In this document: piece by piece, positions 8,192 through 17,755 of the stretch
Numbering within the stretch: the stretch's first letter is position 1
Layout: every line of letters begins with the position of its first letter
Assembly: GCA_049295655.1 (NCBI GenBank)
Contig: JBAQRB010000024.1
Span: forward strand, 3,094-67,093
DNA from: CAJBIL01 sp049295655
GTDB lineage: Bacteria > Pseudomonadota > Gammaproteobacteria > Burkholderiales > Rhodocyclaceae
Length of the DNA: 64,000 nt
Reading direction: 5' to 3'
Notes under the pieces: model-generated
The model's database searches: none
Told to the model about the DNA's origin: nothing
What the model saw: only the letters and a program-made list of their open reading frames with translations
Translations under genes and position numbers: made by a program

Positions 8192-9106
8192 TCACTCGGC
8201 GCGTTGCAGGAAGCCCTCAAGGACTCGGGCGACGCGCTCCGGCTGGTCGTGCTGCAGATTGTGCCCGCAGTCGGCAATCGTCACGACGTCGGCGTCGGCA
8301 AAGCAGCCGATTCGCCGTGCATACTCGTCCGGGTCGTCGCCGAAGCGCTCGTGCACAAAGCCCTGCTCGGCGATCAGCAGCAGGAGCGGCGACGCAACGC
8401 TGCGCCAGCAGGCCAGCGCCTCGTCGATCCGGTAGAGCGTCGGTGCGGCGACCTTGTGCCAAGGATCGCAGGCCAGTTCGACCCGTCCGTCGGCAAGGCG
8501 GCGGCTGCCGTGCTCGGCGAGAAAATCGGCACGCTGTACGGTGAGGCGGGGATTGACCGATCTGAGGCGCCGCGCCAGCGCCGCGTGGTCGGCGTAGGCG
8601 CGCAACGCCGGCGTCTGGCTCTGGGCATCGAGCCAGCGGGCGAGATGGGTCGGCGCGGCCGACGCAGCGCTCGCCGGCAGGCCAAGAAAATCGAGCATCG
8701 CCAGTTGCGCGACGCGTTGCGGCCGCGCCGCCGCGTAGATGCTCGCGATGTTGGCGCCCATGCTGTGGCCGACCAGCCGCGCCGGCTGCTGCGGCGAGTA
8801 ATGCTGCAACAGGCAGTCGAGATCGGCGTAATAGTCGGGAAACCAGTACGGCCGCCCGAGCCACTCGGAACCGCCGTAGCCGCGCCAGTCCGGCGCGATG
8901 ACGTGCCATGGCTCGGACAGCGCATCGACGACGAACTGGAAGGTGACCGACGAATCCATCCAGCCGTGCAGCAGGAAAAGTTGCGGCGCATCGGGCGCCC
9001 CCCAGTGGCGAACGTTGTAGCGCAGCCCGCGCACATCGAGCGTTTCAACCCGGGATTCGAGAAATGGCGGCATGGCTTGCGGACTCGGCAAACGAAACGA
9101 GGGCAT
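8192..9106 (-). CDS. Alpha/beta hydrolase
   Basis: A 304-residue alpha/beta-fold hydrolase. It shows the oxyanion-hole HGW (about residues 47-49), DWRGYGGS, the nucleophile elbow GHSMG with Ser115, and the late catalytic histidine in DCGHNLQ. The substrate cannot be told from sequence; epoxide hydrolase-, esterase- and haloalkane dehalogenase-like enzymes share this layout. No signal peptide is visible. Its ATG overlaps the stop of the upstream kinase gene (ATGA), so it is translationally coupled to a signalling pair, an unusual partnership for a metabolic hydrolase. Confidence 0.85.
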   Translation of the reverse strand: MPSFRLPSPQAMPPFLESRVETLDVRGLRYNVRHWGAPDAPQLFLLHGWMDSSVTFQFVVDALSEPWHVIAPDWRGYGGSEWLGRPYWFPDYYADLDCLLQHYSPQQPARLVGHSMGANIASIYAAARPQRVAQLAMLDFLGLPASAASAAPTHLARWLDAQSQTPALRAYADHAALARRLRSVNPRLTVQRADFLAEHGSRRLADGRVELACDPWHKVAAPTLYRIDEALACWRSVASPLLLLIAEQGFVHERFGDDPDEYARRIGCFADADVVTIADCGHNLQHDQPERVARVLEGFLQRAE

Positions 9107-12096
9107 CAGTGTAGGTTGTTCGAACCCAAAAAACTTGCTACCGGATCATGCCGCGCATCGCCGGAACCGGCGAATTGCCGCAGAGAAGCGATGGTCTCGC
9201 GCGCACTTTCAAAGTCAAAACGCTGAATTTGCTGGTCAAGGATCAGCGCCCTTGCCCCGAGGGCCGCCTGGAACAACGCCGCGTTCTCGTCGATGAACAC
9301 GACAGCTGCGGTGTCGTGCTGCGCCAGCAGCACATCGATCTCGTCAAGCAGGCTCCCGAGCAAGCCGATATGCGGCATGCTCCCGGCCGGAACGAGGACT
9401 GCCGGCGGGATTGGCAGCGCAGCGGCGAGGGCGGAAAACTCTAGGCCGACGGCCTGCGTTGCCAAGCCGATTTCGTCACACCCGCGCTCTTCCTGACTCG
9501 CTCGCAACAGCGCTTCCAGATGCCCTGCCGCTGCCGCCAGCCGGTCTGCGCCAATCGTCGCCGCAGCGCCCTTGAGCGTGTGGGCAAGATGGCGAGCTGT
9601 TTGATGATCGTTTGCCGACAGGCTCGCCTCAAGCCGCAGCATGTCGTCGGCACGCGCTGCGATGAAGAAGCGCAGCAGTTCGAGATACTTTTTGCTGTTG
9701 CCGCGCAACGCGGCCAAGCCACGCGTCACGTCGAAGCCCGGCAAGCCGGCGAGGTGCGCCAATACGGCGTCGGCACCGGGGTCGGAAGCCAAGGGCGGCG
9801 GACCATCGGGAAATCCAGCCGTCCCTTCCGCCATGCCGCCAGCGGCCGCCGGCAGCCAGCGCAGCAAGGCGCTGTAAAGCACGACAGGCTCGACCGGTTT
9901 GGCGATGAAGTCGTTCATGCCGACCGCTTCGCAGGCGATGCGGTCTTCGGCAAAGGCATTGGCCGTCATCGCCAGGATCGGTTTTGCCTCCCAGCCAGCC
10001 AGGGCGCGGATCGCACGGGTTGCCGCGAGGCCGTCCATGCGGGGCATTTGCATGTCCATCAGGATCAGGTCGTAGGACTGGCTTGTCGCCTTCTCCACGG
10101 CGACACCGCCGTCTTCTGCCGTATCCACCGTCAGACCGACGCCGTGCAACAACTCCAGCGCAACTTCACGATTGATCGCGTTGTCCTCGACCAGCAGCAA
10201 GCGCGCGGCACCGTGCTGACGGCGCAGTTGCGTCTCGGCGTCCACGGCATCCGTATTCGATGCGGCGGGCATGATGCCGTGCCCACGCTGCAGGCGGGCA
10301 GTGAACCAGAAGATGCTGCCCGGCCCGGAGCGGCTGTCGATGCCGACTTCCCCGCCCATCAGATGCACCAGTCGCCGGGTGATCGCCAGCCCGAGGCCGG
10401 TTCCTCCGTACTTGCGCGTCGTCGAGCTGTCGGCCTGCGTAAATGCGTGGAAAAGACGCGCCACCTTGTCCGGTGCAACGCCGATACCGGTATCGGCAAC
10501 CTCGAAACGCACCAGCAATTCGCCATCGCGCTCTTCCAGCAAGCGGGCGCGCAGGGCGACGGCCCCCTGCTCGGTGAACTTGACGGCATTGCTGGCGTAG
10601 TTGAGCAAGGCCTGGCGCAAGCGGGTCGGATCGCCGCGCAGCCACAGCGGAACGGCATCGCTGTCGACTTCAATCGCCAGCCCCTTGGCGCGCGCCGATT
10701 CACCGATGATGGACGCGACATTGTCGAGGACGACAGAAAGGGGGAAATCGGTTCTTTCGAGCTGCAAGCGGCCGGCTTCGATCTTCGAGAGATCGAGAAT
10801 GTCGTTGATGATGGACAGCAGATGCCGCCCGGCGCCTTCTATCCGGAGCAGCCGCTCGGCCTGCTCCCCTGATGCGCCGGAACGCCGCAGCAGATGGGTC
10901 AGGCCGATGATGGCGTTCATCGGGGTGCGGATTTCGTGGCTCATGTTGGCCAGAAAGGCGCTCTTCGCCAGATTGGCCGCATCGGCCTGCTGCCTTGCCG
11001 TGACGAGCTCTGCCGTGCGCTCCTCGACCAGTTGCTCGAGATGATGGCGATGCTGCGCCAGTTCGTCGCCGAGCCGCTTTTTCTCGGTGATGTCTTCCTT
11101 CACCGCGACATGATGGCTGAGCGTGCCATCGGCCTGGCGCAACGGGGTGATGATGGCGAATTCGAGATACTCGCTGCCGTCCTTGCGCCGGTTGATGAAC
11201 TCGCCCTTCCACGTCTCGCCGCGCTGCAGGGCCGCCCACATTTTGACGAACCTCTCCGGCGGCGTCCTGCCCGATTGCAGCAGGCGCGGATTCTTGCCGA
11301 GCACCTCGTCGCGACGGTAGCCGGTCGATTGCACAAAAGCTTCATTCACGTACTCGATCTCGCCGTCCAGATTGGTGATGACGACACTTTCCGGGCTTTG
11401 CTCGACGGCCTGCGCCAGCTTGCGCAGCTGCTCCTCCATCTGCTTGCGTTCGGTGATGTCGCGAGAGACCCCGAACATGCCGATAATCCGCCCGTCGCCA
11501 TCGCGCAACGGCCCCTTGGTCGACAGATAGATGCGCTCGCCATCGACCGTCGACACCATTTCCTCGAAGGTATCGATCATGTTGTCGGCAAGAACACGCA
11601 GGTCGTTGGCACGAATGATCCCGGCCTGTGCCGGCGGAAAGAGCACCGTATCGTCCAGCCCCAAGGCAAGCTCGGCCACCTTGCCGGTGACCCGCGAGGT
11701 TTCGTGGTTGAACAGCAGATAACGGCCGGCAAGATCCTTGGCAAAAATCGCATCGGTCGAACTATCGACAATGGCCGCGAGCAGTTGCTGGCTGCGCATT
11801 TTTTCGGCCTGTGCCGCATGCTCGCGCAGCGATGCAGCCAGCGCCTGGGCAAGCAGGCGGCGGACCAGGATATAGAGCAGCAGCGAGGTAACCGCAACGA
11901 ACAGCCAGCCCTTCAGCATGCTGACCAGCGTCATCTGGCGCGGATCGAGAAACAGCAGCGCCACCGCCTTGTCGGACAGCAGGATCCAGAGGCTGGCAAA
12001 AACAGCGTAAATCAGCACCAGGCGCAACGCAGCACCGCTTGCCGGCATCTTGCTACCCGTCGCCAGGGGCTCGCCAGTCAAATACAGCGCCTTCAT
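9106..12096 (-). CDS. Membrane hybrid sensor histidine kinase (PAS-PAS-HisKA-HATPase-REC-HPt)
   Basis: A 996-residue kinase. Two membrane segments lie at about residues 25-45 and 62-82, then two PAS domains (about 105-215 and 225-345), the HisKA box (FLANMSHEIRTPMNAIIG), HATPase motifs (NYASNAVKF, DTGIGV, GTGLGLAI), a REC domain with LLVEDNAINREV and LILMDMQMPRMDG, and a C-terminal HPt domain with HLAHTLKGAAATIG. It can therefore run a full His-Asp-His relay. The ATG at 12096 shares one base with the stop of the HD-GYP gene (TGATG); an in-frame TTG lies one codon earlier. The HD-GYP regulator is the likely output of this relay. Confidence 0.92.
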   Translation of the reverse strand: MKALYLTGEPLATGSKMPASGAALRLVLIYAVFASLWILLSDKAVALLFLDPRQMTLVSMLKGWLFVAVTSLLLYILVRRLLAQALAASLREHAAQAEKMRSQQLLAAIVDSSTDAIFAKDLAGRYLLFNHETSRVTGKVAELALGLDDTVLFPPAQAGIIRANDLRVLADNMIDTFEEMVSTVDGERIYLSTKGPLRDGDGRIIGMFGVSRDITERKQMEEQLRKLAQAVEQSPESVVITNLDGEIEYVNEAFVQSTGYRRDEVLGKNPRLLQSGRTPPERFVKMWAALQRGETWKGEFINRRKDGSEYLEFAIITPLRQADGTLSHHVAVKEDITEKKRLGDELAQHRHHLEQLVEERTAELVTARQQADAANLAKSAFLANMSHEIRTPMNAIIGLTHLLRRSGASGEQAERLLRIEGAGRHLLSIINDILDLSKIEAGRLQLERTDFPLSVVLDNVASIIGESARAKGLAIEVDSDAVPLWLRGDPTRLRQALLNYASNAVKFTEQGAVALRARLLEERDGELLVRFEVADTGIGVAPDKVARLFHAFTQADSSTTRKYGGTGLGLAITRRLVHLMGGEVGIDSRSGPGSIFWFTARLQRGHGIMPAASNTDAVDAETQLRRQHGAARLLLVEDNAINREVALELLHGVGLTVDTAEDGGVAVEKATSQSYDLILMDMQMPRMDGLAATRAIRALAGWEAKPILAMTANAFAEDRIACEAVGMNDFIAKPVEPVVLYSALLRWLPAAAGGMAEGTAGFPDGPPPLASDPGADAVLAHLAGLPGFDVTRGLAALRGNSKKYLELLRFFIAARADDMLRLEASLSANDHQTARHLAHTLKGAAATIGADRLAAAAGHLEALLRASQEERGCDEIGLATQAVGLEFSALAAALPIPPAVLVPAGSMPHIGLLGSLLDEIDVLLAQHDTAAVVFIDENAALFQAALGARALILDQQIQRFDFESARETIASLRQFAGSGDARHDPVASFLGSNNLH

Positions 12097-13211
12097 CAAA
12101 ACGCCGGCTCAACGTGCTCCGCCGCGTCTCGATAACGCTGGGCAATGGCCACAAAGTCAGCAAATCCGGCAAGAAAGACGTCGACCACATCGGGATCGAA
12201 GTGCTTGCCGCGCCCAGCGGCGATGATCGAGCGCGCTTCGGCGTTGGGCATCGCCGGTTTGTAGACGCGGACCGAAACCAGGGCATCGAACACATCGGCG
12301 ACGGCCATCAGGCGCGCAGAAATGGGGATCGCATCGCCGGCCAGACCGTCCGGGTAGCCGCTGCCATCCCATTTTTCGTGGTGCCAGTGGGCAATTTCCT
12401 TGGCCAGCGACAGAAAATCCAGCGGCATTTCGATATCGTGTTCGGCCTGCTCGATGGCATCGCTGCCCAGCCTGGCGTGCGTCTGCATGACCGCCCACTC
12501 TTCCGGCGTGAGCTTTCCGGGTTTGAGCAGGATGTAATCGGGAATGCCGACCTTGCCGATATCGTGCAAGGGCGCCGAACGGGAGAGTAGGCTGATATAG
12601 CGTTCGCTCAGCATCGAGGCAAAGCGGGGATGTTCGCGCAGCCCGAGCGCCAGTCGTTCGACGTAGCCTTGGGTGCGCAGGATATGGTTGCCGGTTTCCG
12701 GATCACGGATTTCAGCCAGATGCGCCAGCGCCCGGATGCTGACGCGCTGCGTCAGATCGTTCTCGGTCATGCGCCGGGCGACTTCGGCCTCAAGCGTTGC
12801 GTTCTGATCCTTCAGCCAGTCGCGCGCCTGCTTGGCCTCAAGCTGGGTGCGCACGCGGGCGAGCACGACGGTCGGGTTGATCGGCTTGGTGATGTAATCG
12901 GCAGCCCCCAGCAGCAGGCCGCGCTCCTCGTCCTCGACGCTCGCCTGGGCGGTGAGGAAAACGACCGGAATATCACGGGTCGCAGCGACTTCGCGCAAAC
13001 GGGCAAGCACGGCATAACCGTCCATTCCCGGCATCATCACATCGAGCAGGATGAGGTCGGGCTTGGTCGTGCCATTCGCCACCCGCAAACCTGCAGCCCC
13101 CGAAGTGGCGGCCAGGACTCGATAACGCGGACGCAGCAAGGTGCTTAAAACACTCAGGTTTTCGGCTGAGTCGTCAATGATCAGGATGACGGAGCTAAGT
13201 AGGCGCTTCAT
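12096..13211 (-). CDS. REC-HD-GYP response regulator (c-di-GMP phosphodiesterase)
   Basis: A 371-residue RpfG-type regulator. The N-terminal REC domain has the acidic pocket (ILIIDDSAENL) and the phosphoacceptor in LILLDVMMPGMDG. A short coiled linker leads to an HD-GYP domain with HDIGKVGIPD, the HHEKWDGSGYPDGL signature and ADVFDALVS. Such enzymes hydrolyse c-di-GMP, and the key metal-binding His/Asp and GYP residues are present. It is first in an operon with the hybrid kinase, and the two genes overlap by one base. Confidence 0.93.
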   Translation of the reverse strand: MKRLLSSVILIIDDSAENLSVLSTLLRPRYRVLAATSGAAGLRVANGTTKPDLILLDVMMPGMDGYAVLARLREVAATRDIPVVFLTAQASVEDEERGLLLGAADYITKPINPTVVLARVRTQLEAKQARDWLKDQNATLEAEVARRMTENDLTQRVSIRALAHLAEIRDPETGNHILRTQGYVERLALGLREHPRFASMLSERYISLLSRSAPLHDIGKVGIPDYILLKPGKLTPEEWAVMQTHARLGSDAIEQAEHDIEMPLDFLSLAKEIAHWHHEKWDGSGYPDGLAGDAIPISARLMAVADVFDALVSVRVYKPAMPNAEARSIIAAGRGKHFDPDVVDVFLAGFADFVAIAQRYRDAAEHVEPAF

Positions 13212-13337
13212 ACGGATTTGTCACCAGCTTGGTAATAGTATGCGAGTCTAAGCCCATTTCATTTCTACGGGAATCGGGCAGAATTGCGCCACCCCTGCGC
13301 TGGAGACAATTCCAGACTTCCCTTGCAAAGCCTTCCG

Positions 13338-14018
13338 ATGCGCTTCCCCGCCCTGCACCTGACTCCGCACCTTACCCTATTCCTTGCCGCTTTCCTTGTC
13401 GGTGCCAGCCGGGCGGACGAATGCGACCAACTACCGCCCCCTTCGGTGACGGTCAAGCGGCTTGACGAGCGCTTTAGCGTGACGACCCAGTACGGCTACA
13501 AGGAACTGAACCACCTCGGATCGGCGCTTGCCCAGCGGGGGCAGCAGATCCTCGGGCTGACCCGGGGCCACGCCGTCGCACAGTTCACGACCCGTACGCC
13601 GCTTTATGTCGACCGGAGCGGCCACAACGAGTGCGCCAGTCCGCAGCTCACGTTGACCCTCGGCTTCAGTCCGCTGAGCGTCTATGTGGCGAAGGAGTTC
13701 CCCCCCGGCAGTTGTGCCTATCAGGAGATTTACCAGCACGAACTACGTCACGTCAAAACCTACCAGTCGCACCTTGCCAGCATCGAGAAGGATCTCCTCG
13801 CTACGCTGAACCGCCGCTTCGCCACCGGCAGCCCTTGGCGCGGACCGGCGGGCCAGACACGAACCCGGCTGCAACAGGAACTCAACGAACGCTGGCTGCC
13901 CTACATCCAGCGCGAAATCGCCCGCGGCGATGATGCCCAGGCGCTGATCGACACCGACGAGGAATACGCCCGCGTCACTAGGGCCTGCGACGGCGAAATC
14001 AGGAAGCGCATCCACTGA
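13338..14018 (+). CDS. Secreted protein with HELRH metallopeptidase-like motif, unknown family
   Basis: A 226-residue protein starting MRFPALHLTPHLTLFLAAFL, a clear Sec signal peptide with cleavage near SRA-DE. The mature part contains H134-E-L-R-H138, which matches the HExxH zinc-peptidase motif, preceded by a YQEIYQ segment. Cysteines near residues 29, 99, 126 and close to the C-terminus could form disulfides. I do not recognise the family, and catalytic activity is only inferred. An in-frame ATG at 13284 would place 18 polar residues before the signal peptide, so the start at 13338 is preferred. It stands alone between divergent and downstream genes. Confidence 0.75.
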   Translation: MRFPALHLTPHLTLFLAAFLVGASRADECDQLPPPSVTVKRLDERFSVTTQYGYKELNHLGSALAQRGQQILGLTRGHAVAQFTTRTPLYVDRSGHNECASPQLTLTLGFSPLSVYVAKEFPPGSCAYQEIYQHELRHVKTYQSHLASIEKDLLATLNRRFATGSPWRGPAGQTRTRLQQELNERWLPYIQREIARGDDAQALIDTDEEYARVTRACDGEIRKRIH

Positions 14019-14090
14019 CCGGCCACGGATTGCCGCTCGCCGCGCGAATTCGGATAAAGTAGGCGGGATTCATCCGACAAGAACCCGACC

Positions 14091-15056
14091 ATGCTCATCA
14101 ACTGCGCCGCCTACCAGAAGGGCAGGAAGCTCACCGACATTCCGGTCGCCGAGATCAGCGATTACCTTGACCGTCCCGACTGTTTCGTCTGGGTCGCCCT
14201 GCGTGACGCCGAACCGGCCGAACTCGAGGAAATGCGCGGTGAATTCGGGCTGCACGAACTGGCCGTCGAGGATGCCCACCACGGCCATCAGCGGCCGAAA
14301 ATCGAGGAGTACGACGAATCGATTTTTGCCGTGATGCACCTTGTCGAGATGACCGGCGGAAAGCTGAATTTCGGTGAAGTCGATGTGTTCGTCGGCAAGA
14401 ATTACGTGCTCTCGGTACGCAACCACAGCGAACAGGATTTCCTCGGCGTACGCAGCCGCTGCGAACGCGAACCGCACCTGCTCAAGCTCGGCGCCGGCTT
14501 TGTTTTCTACGCGCTGATGGATGCCGTGGTAGACCGCTACTTCCCGGTCGTCGACGCGCTGGAATCGGAACTCGAGCTGATTGAAGAGCAGATTTTCTCG
14601 AAGGGTACGGCCCGTTCGAACATCGAGCGGCTCTATGAACTGAAGCGCAAGGTGATGCTGCTCAAGCACGCGGTCGCCCCGCTGACGGAAGCGGCCGGCA
14701 AGCTTTTCAGCAGCCGTGCGCCTGTGGTCTGCATCAACACCCGGCACTATTTCCGTGACGTCTATGACCACCTGAGCCGCATCAACACGTCGATCGACGC
14801 GATCCGCGAAACCATCGGCACGGCGATCCAGGTCAATCTTTCACTGGTCACCATCGAGGAAAGCGAAGTCAACAAGCGCCTCGCGGCATGGGCCGGCATC
14901 TTTGCCGTCGCCACGGCCTTCGCCGGCATCTGGGGAATGAACTTCAAGGCCATGCCCGAACTGCAATGGCAGTACGGCTATCCGGCGGCGCTGGCCATCA
15001 TCGCGACGACCTGCGCCCTGCTCTACCGCCGCTTCAAGCGCGCCGGCTGGCTGTGA
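14091..15056 (+). CDS. corA: CorA-type magnesium/cobalt transporter
   Basis: A 321-residue CorA-family channel. A soluble N-terminal domain contains LAVEDAHHGHQRPKIEEYD, followed by a long helical stretch (VVDALESELELIEEQIF...LKRKVMLLKHAV) and two C-terminal membrane helices. The diagnostic pore motif GMN (IWGMNFKAMPE) lies at the end of the first helix, and a basic C-terminus (RRFKRAGWL) follows the second. It imports divalent cations as a pentamer. A repeat element follows and separates it from the convergent fadD. Confidence 0.92.
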   Translation: MLINCAAYQKGRKLTDIPVAEISDYLDRPDCFVWVALRDAEPAELEEMRGEFGLHELAVEDAHHGHQRPKIEEYDESIFAVMHLVEMTGGKLNFGEVDVFVGKNYVLSVRNHSEQDFLGVRSRCEREPHLLKLGAGFVFYALMDAVVDRYFPVVDALESELELIEEQIFSKGTARSNIERLYELKRKVMLLKHAVAPLTEAAGKLFSSRAPVVCINTRHYFRDVYDHLSRINTSIDAIRETIGTAIQVNLSLVTIEESEVNKRLAAWAGIFAVATAFAGIWGMNFKAMPELQWQYGYPAALAIIATTCALLYRRFKRAGWL

Positions 15057-15067
15057 CGCAGTTTTTC

Positions 15068-15202
15068 AACCACAACGGGCACAACGAATACATTTGATTT
15101 TGCTGGCCTTGATGAATGAAGCCGCAAATCATTGTTTTTCGCCGTCCCCCAAGGGGAGGCTTCGCGCTGTTCGTTGTGCCCGTTGTGCCCGTTGTGGTTA
15201 AC
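15068..15202. repeat. Long intergenic inverted repeat, copy 2 (AACGGGCAC units)
   Basis: The left arm AACCACAACGGGCACAACGAA (15068-15088) and right arm (15170-15202, containing GCCCGTTGTGCCCGTTGTGG) are inverted copies, with one extra 9-nt unit in the right arm. About 80 nt lie between them. The unit and the flanking GGTTAA are the same as in copy 1. The element lies between convergent corA and fadD, where a bidirectional terminator would be expected. Confidence 0.75.
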
Positions 15203-15224
15203 TACTTTTCAAGAAACGGTCTCG

Positions 15225-16895
15225 CTATTTCGCTGCCCCATCCCGCAATTCGCGACGCAGTATCTTGCCGACGTTGGTCTTCGGCAAGTCATCGCGGAAT
15301 TCGACGCGATGCGGCACCTTGTAGGCGGTGAGGTTGTCGCGGCAATGGGCGATCAGCGCCTCGGCGGTCAATGACGGGTCCTTCCTGACTACGTAGATTT
15401 TCACCGCTTCGCCGGTTTTTTCGTCCGGCACCCCGACGGCAGCCACTTCCAGAATGCCGGGGTGCATGGCGACAACATCCTCGACTTCGTTCGGATACAC
15501 ATTGAAGCCCGAGACGAGGATCATGTCTTTCTTGCGATCGACGATGCGCACGAAGCCCTTGGCGTCCATCACGGCAACGTCGCCGGTCTTCAGGAAGCCG
15601 TCGGGCAGGAAGGCGAAGGCAGTCTCCTCGGGGCGCCGGTAGTAGCCCTTCATCACCTGCGGGCCGCGGATGCACAGTTCGCCGCGCTCGCCGAGTGCGA
15701 CATCAACGCCGTAATCGTCGCGAATCGCCACTTCGGTCGACGAAATCGGCAGACCGATCGAGCCGTTGTATTCCGGAATGTCGAGCGGATTGATCGTCGC
15801 CGCCGGCGACGTCTCGGTCAGGCCGTAGGCTTCGATCAGCGGCTTGCCGGTGACCCGCTTCCATTTCTCGGCAACGGCCTTCTGGACGGCCATGCCGCCG
15901 CCTAGCGTGACTTTCAGCGGCCGAAAATCAAGCGCAGCAAACGCTTCGTTGTTGAGCAGCGCGTTGAACAGGGTATTGACGCCGGTAATCACCGTAAAGG
16001 GGTATTTTCCGAGCTCCGCGACAAAGCCGGGAATGTCGCGCGGATTGGTGATCAGCAGGTTGCTGGCGCCGATCTTGACAAAGGTGAAGCAGTTCGCGGT
16101 CAGCGCAAAGATGTGATAAAGCGGCAGCGCCGTGACGACCAACTCGGCGCCCTCCTGCACCGCCGGCTTGATCCAGGCATGCGCCTGCGCCACGTTGGCC
16201 AGGATGTTGCGGTGCGTCAGCATCGCCCCCTTCGCAACGCCCGTTGTCCCGCCGGTATATTGCAGGAAGGCAAGGTCTTCCTGCGTCACCTTGACCGGCT
16301 TGAAGCCGGCGCTCGCCCCCTGCGCCAGGGTCGCCTGAAAGTCGGTGCAGGCCGGCAGATGCCAGGCGGGCACCATTTTCTTGATGTGCTTGACGACGAA
16401 ATTGACGACCAGGCGCTTCGGAAAGCCGAGCATGTCGCCAAGCCGGGTCATGACGATGTGCCGGACCTGCGTCCTGGCGAGCACCGGCTCCAGCGTGTGC
16501 GCGAAATTCTCCAGGATGACGATCGCCTCGGCACCCGAATCCGCCAGCTGGTGCTCAAGCTCGCGCGGCGTATAGAGCGGATTGACATTGACCACCGTGT
16601 AACCGGCGCGCAAGGCCCCGAACATGCACACCGGGTACTGCAGCATGTTCGGCATCATGATCGCAAGACGCGCGCCCTGCGGTAGCTTGAGCACGGATTG
16701 CAGGTACGCGGCAAAGTTGCGCGACTGAACGTCGAGCTCCGCATAGGTCAGGCTCGCGCCCATATTGATGTAAGCCACGCGATCGCCGTAACGGGCGACG
16801 CTTTTTTCGAACATCTCGCCAAGCGAGGCAAACTCGCTCAGATCGATTTCAGCAGGCACGCCGGCCTGATAGCTTTGCAGCCATATCTTGTCCAT
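15225..16895 (-). CDS. fadD: Long-chain fatty-acid--CoA ligase
   Basis: A 556-residue AMP-forming acyl-CoA synthetase. It has the ATP/AMP signature YTGGTTGVAKGAMLTH, the EAYGLTETSPA segment, the TGDVAVMDAKGF region, DRKKDMILVSGFNVYPNEVE and a C-terminal PKTNVGKILRRELR with the catalytic lysine. It activates fatty acids for beta-oxidation or lipid synthesis. The ATG at 16895 has an excellent ribosome-binding site (AGGAGGAGA); 16 extra upstream codons in frame are rejected. It is a single gene. Confidence 0.93.
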   Translation of the reverse strand: MDKIWLQSYQAGVPAEIDLSEFASLGEMFEKSVARYGDRVAYINMGASLTYAELDVQSRNFAAYLQSVLKLPQGARLAIMMPNMLQYPVCMFGALRAGYTVVNVNPLYTPRELEHQLADSGAEAIVILENFAHTLEPVLARTQVRHIVMTRLGDMLGFPKRLVVNFVVKHIKKMVPAWHLPACTDFQATLAQGASAGFKPVKVTQEDLAFLQYTGGTTGVAKGAMLTHRNILANVAQAHAWIKPAVQEGAELVVTALPLYHIFALTANCFTFVKIGASNLLITNPRDIPGFVAELGKYPFTVITGVNTLFNALLNNEAFAALDFRPLKVTLGGGMAVQKAVAEKWKRVTGKPLIEAYGLTETSPAATINPLDIPEYNGSIGLPISSTEVAIRDDYGVDVALGERGELCIRGPQVMKGYYRRPEETAFAFLPDGFLKTGDVAVMDAKGFVRIVDRKKDMILVSGFNVYPNEVEDVVAMHPGILEVAAVGVPDEKTGEAVKIYVVRKDPSLTAEALIAHCRDNLTAYKVPHRVEFRDDLPKTNVGKILRRELRDGAAK

Positions 16896-17054
16896 CTGGT
16901 CTCCTCCTGTACTGCACTGTTTATTTGAAAATCGAACTATCACGCACCGGATGTCGTTCTACGGACGCTCCACCGGTGCTTCTTGCTGCGTTGTGTGCAG
17001 TGCTGCCAATGACTGAGATGCTGAAAACCAGTTACCCGCCGCAAGGCGGTGAGC

Positions 17055-17501
17055 CTATTCCTGCGGCTGCTCGCCCTCCGGCCAGTTGCGGATGTAATTC
17101 TTCAACATGCGGTTCTCGAAGCTCTGCTCTTCAAGAACCGCCTTGGCCACATCGAGGAACGAGATGACGCCCATCAGCACCGCACCGTCCATGACCGGGA
17201 TATAGCGCGAGTGGGTGTCGATCATCAAGCGGCGCAGATCGTCGACTTCCATGTCGGGCGGCACGGTCACCGGGTCGCGTACCATGAAGGCATCGACCGT
17301 CACCGAGTTGTTCTTGTGCTGATCGACCGCCTTGATGACCTCGCGGAACGTAAGCATGCCGAGCATCTTGCCGCCACCCATGACGACCAGAGAGCCGACA
17401 TCGTGCTCCGCCATTGCGGCCACGGCATCGCTCAGCAACTGTTGCGGCATGGCTGTAAACAGCGTCGATCCCTTGACGCGCAAAATTTCCCGCACTTGCA
17501 T
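17055..17501 (-). CDS. CBS domain pair protein
   Basis: A 148-residue protein made of two CBS domains: VREILRVKGSTLFTAMPQQLLSD...VGSLVVMGGGKMLGMLTFREV, and VDAFMVRDPVTVPPDMEV...SRYIPVMDGAVLMGVISFLDVAKAVL. Stand-alone CBS pairs bind adenosyl nucleotides and often tune another protein; the target here is unknown. The second ATG (17501) was chosen because GAGGGG lies six bases before it. The next gene is divergent. Confidence 0.88.
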   Translation of the reverse strand: MQVREILRVKGSTLFTAMPQQLLSDAVAAMAEHDVGSLVVMGGGKMLGMLTFREVIKAVDQHKNNSVTVDAFMVRDPVTVPPDMEVDDLRRLMIDTHSRYIPVMDGAVLMGVISFLDVAKAVLEEQSFENRMLKNYIRNWPEGEQPQE

Positions 17502-17755
17502 TCTCATCCCCTCGGTTTGTACATCCAGCCTGAACGGGCCGGAATTCCACCATCAGATGTTATTCGATCTGGCTGCTTTCGGAAAGCATTCGTGCAGTCG
17601 CTCGCCGTACGCTCAGCGCACCATTCCCCGGCAAATGTCGCCGGATAGCAAAAAACGGAAGTAAACACGGGGTTTTTTACAAGCAAAAACCCGCCCGCTT
17701 CAGTTTGCCATTAAAATCCCGCGCAGCCGATTCTGAAAAAATTGAGGCACATAAT

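Noticed and set aside
9520..10872. A 450-codon open frame on the plus strand
   Set aside because: It lies opposite the hybrid kinase gene and has no domain signature. Long antisense frames are expected at this GC content.
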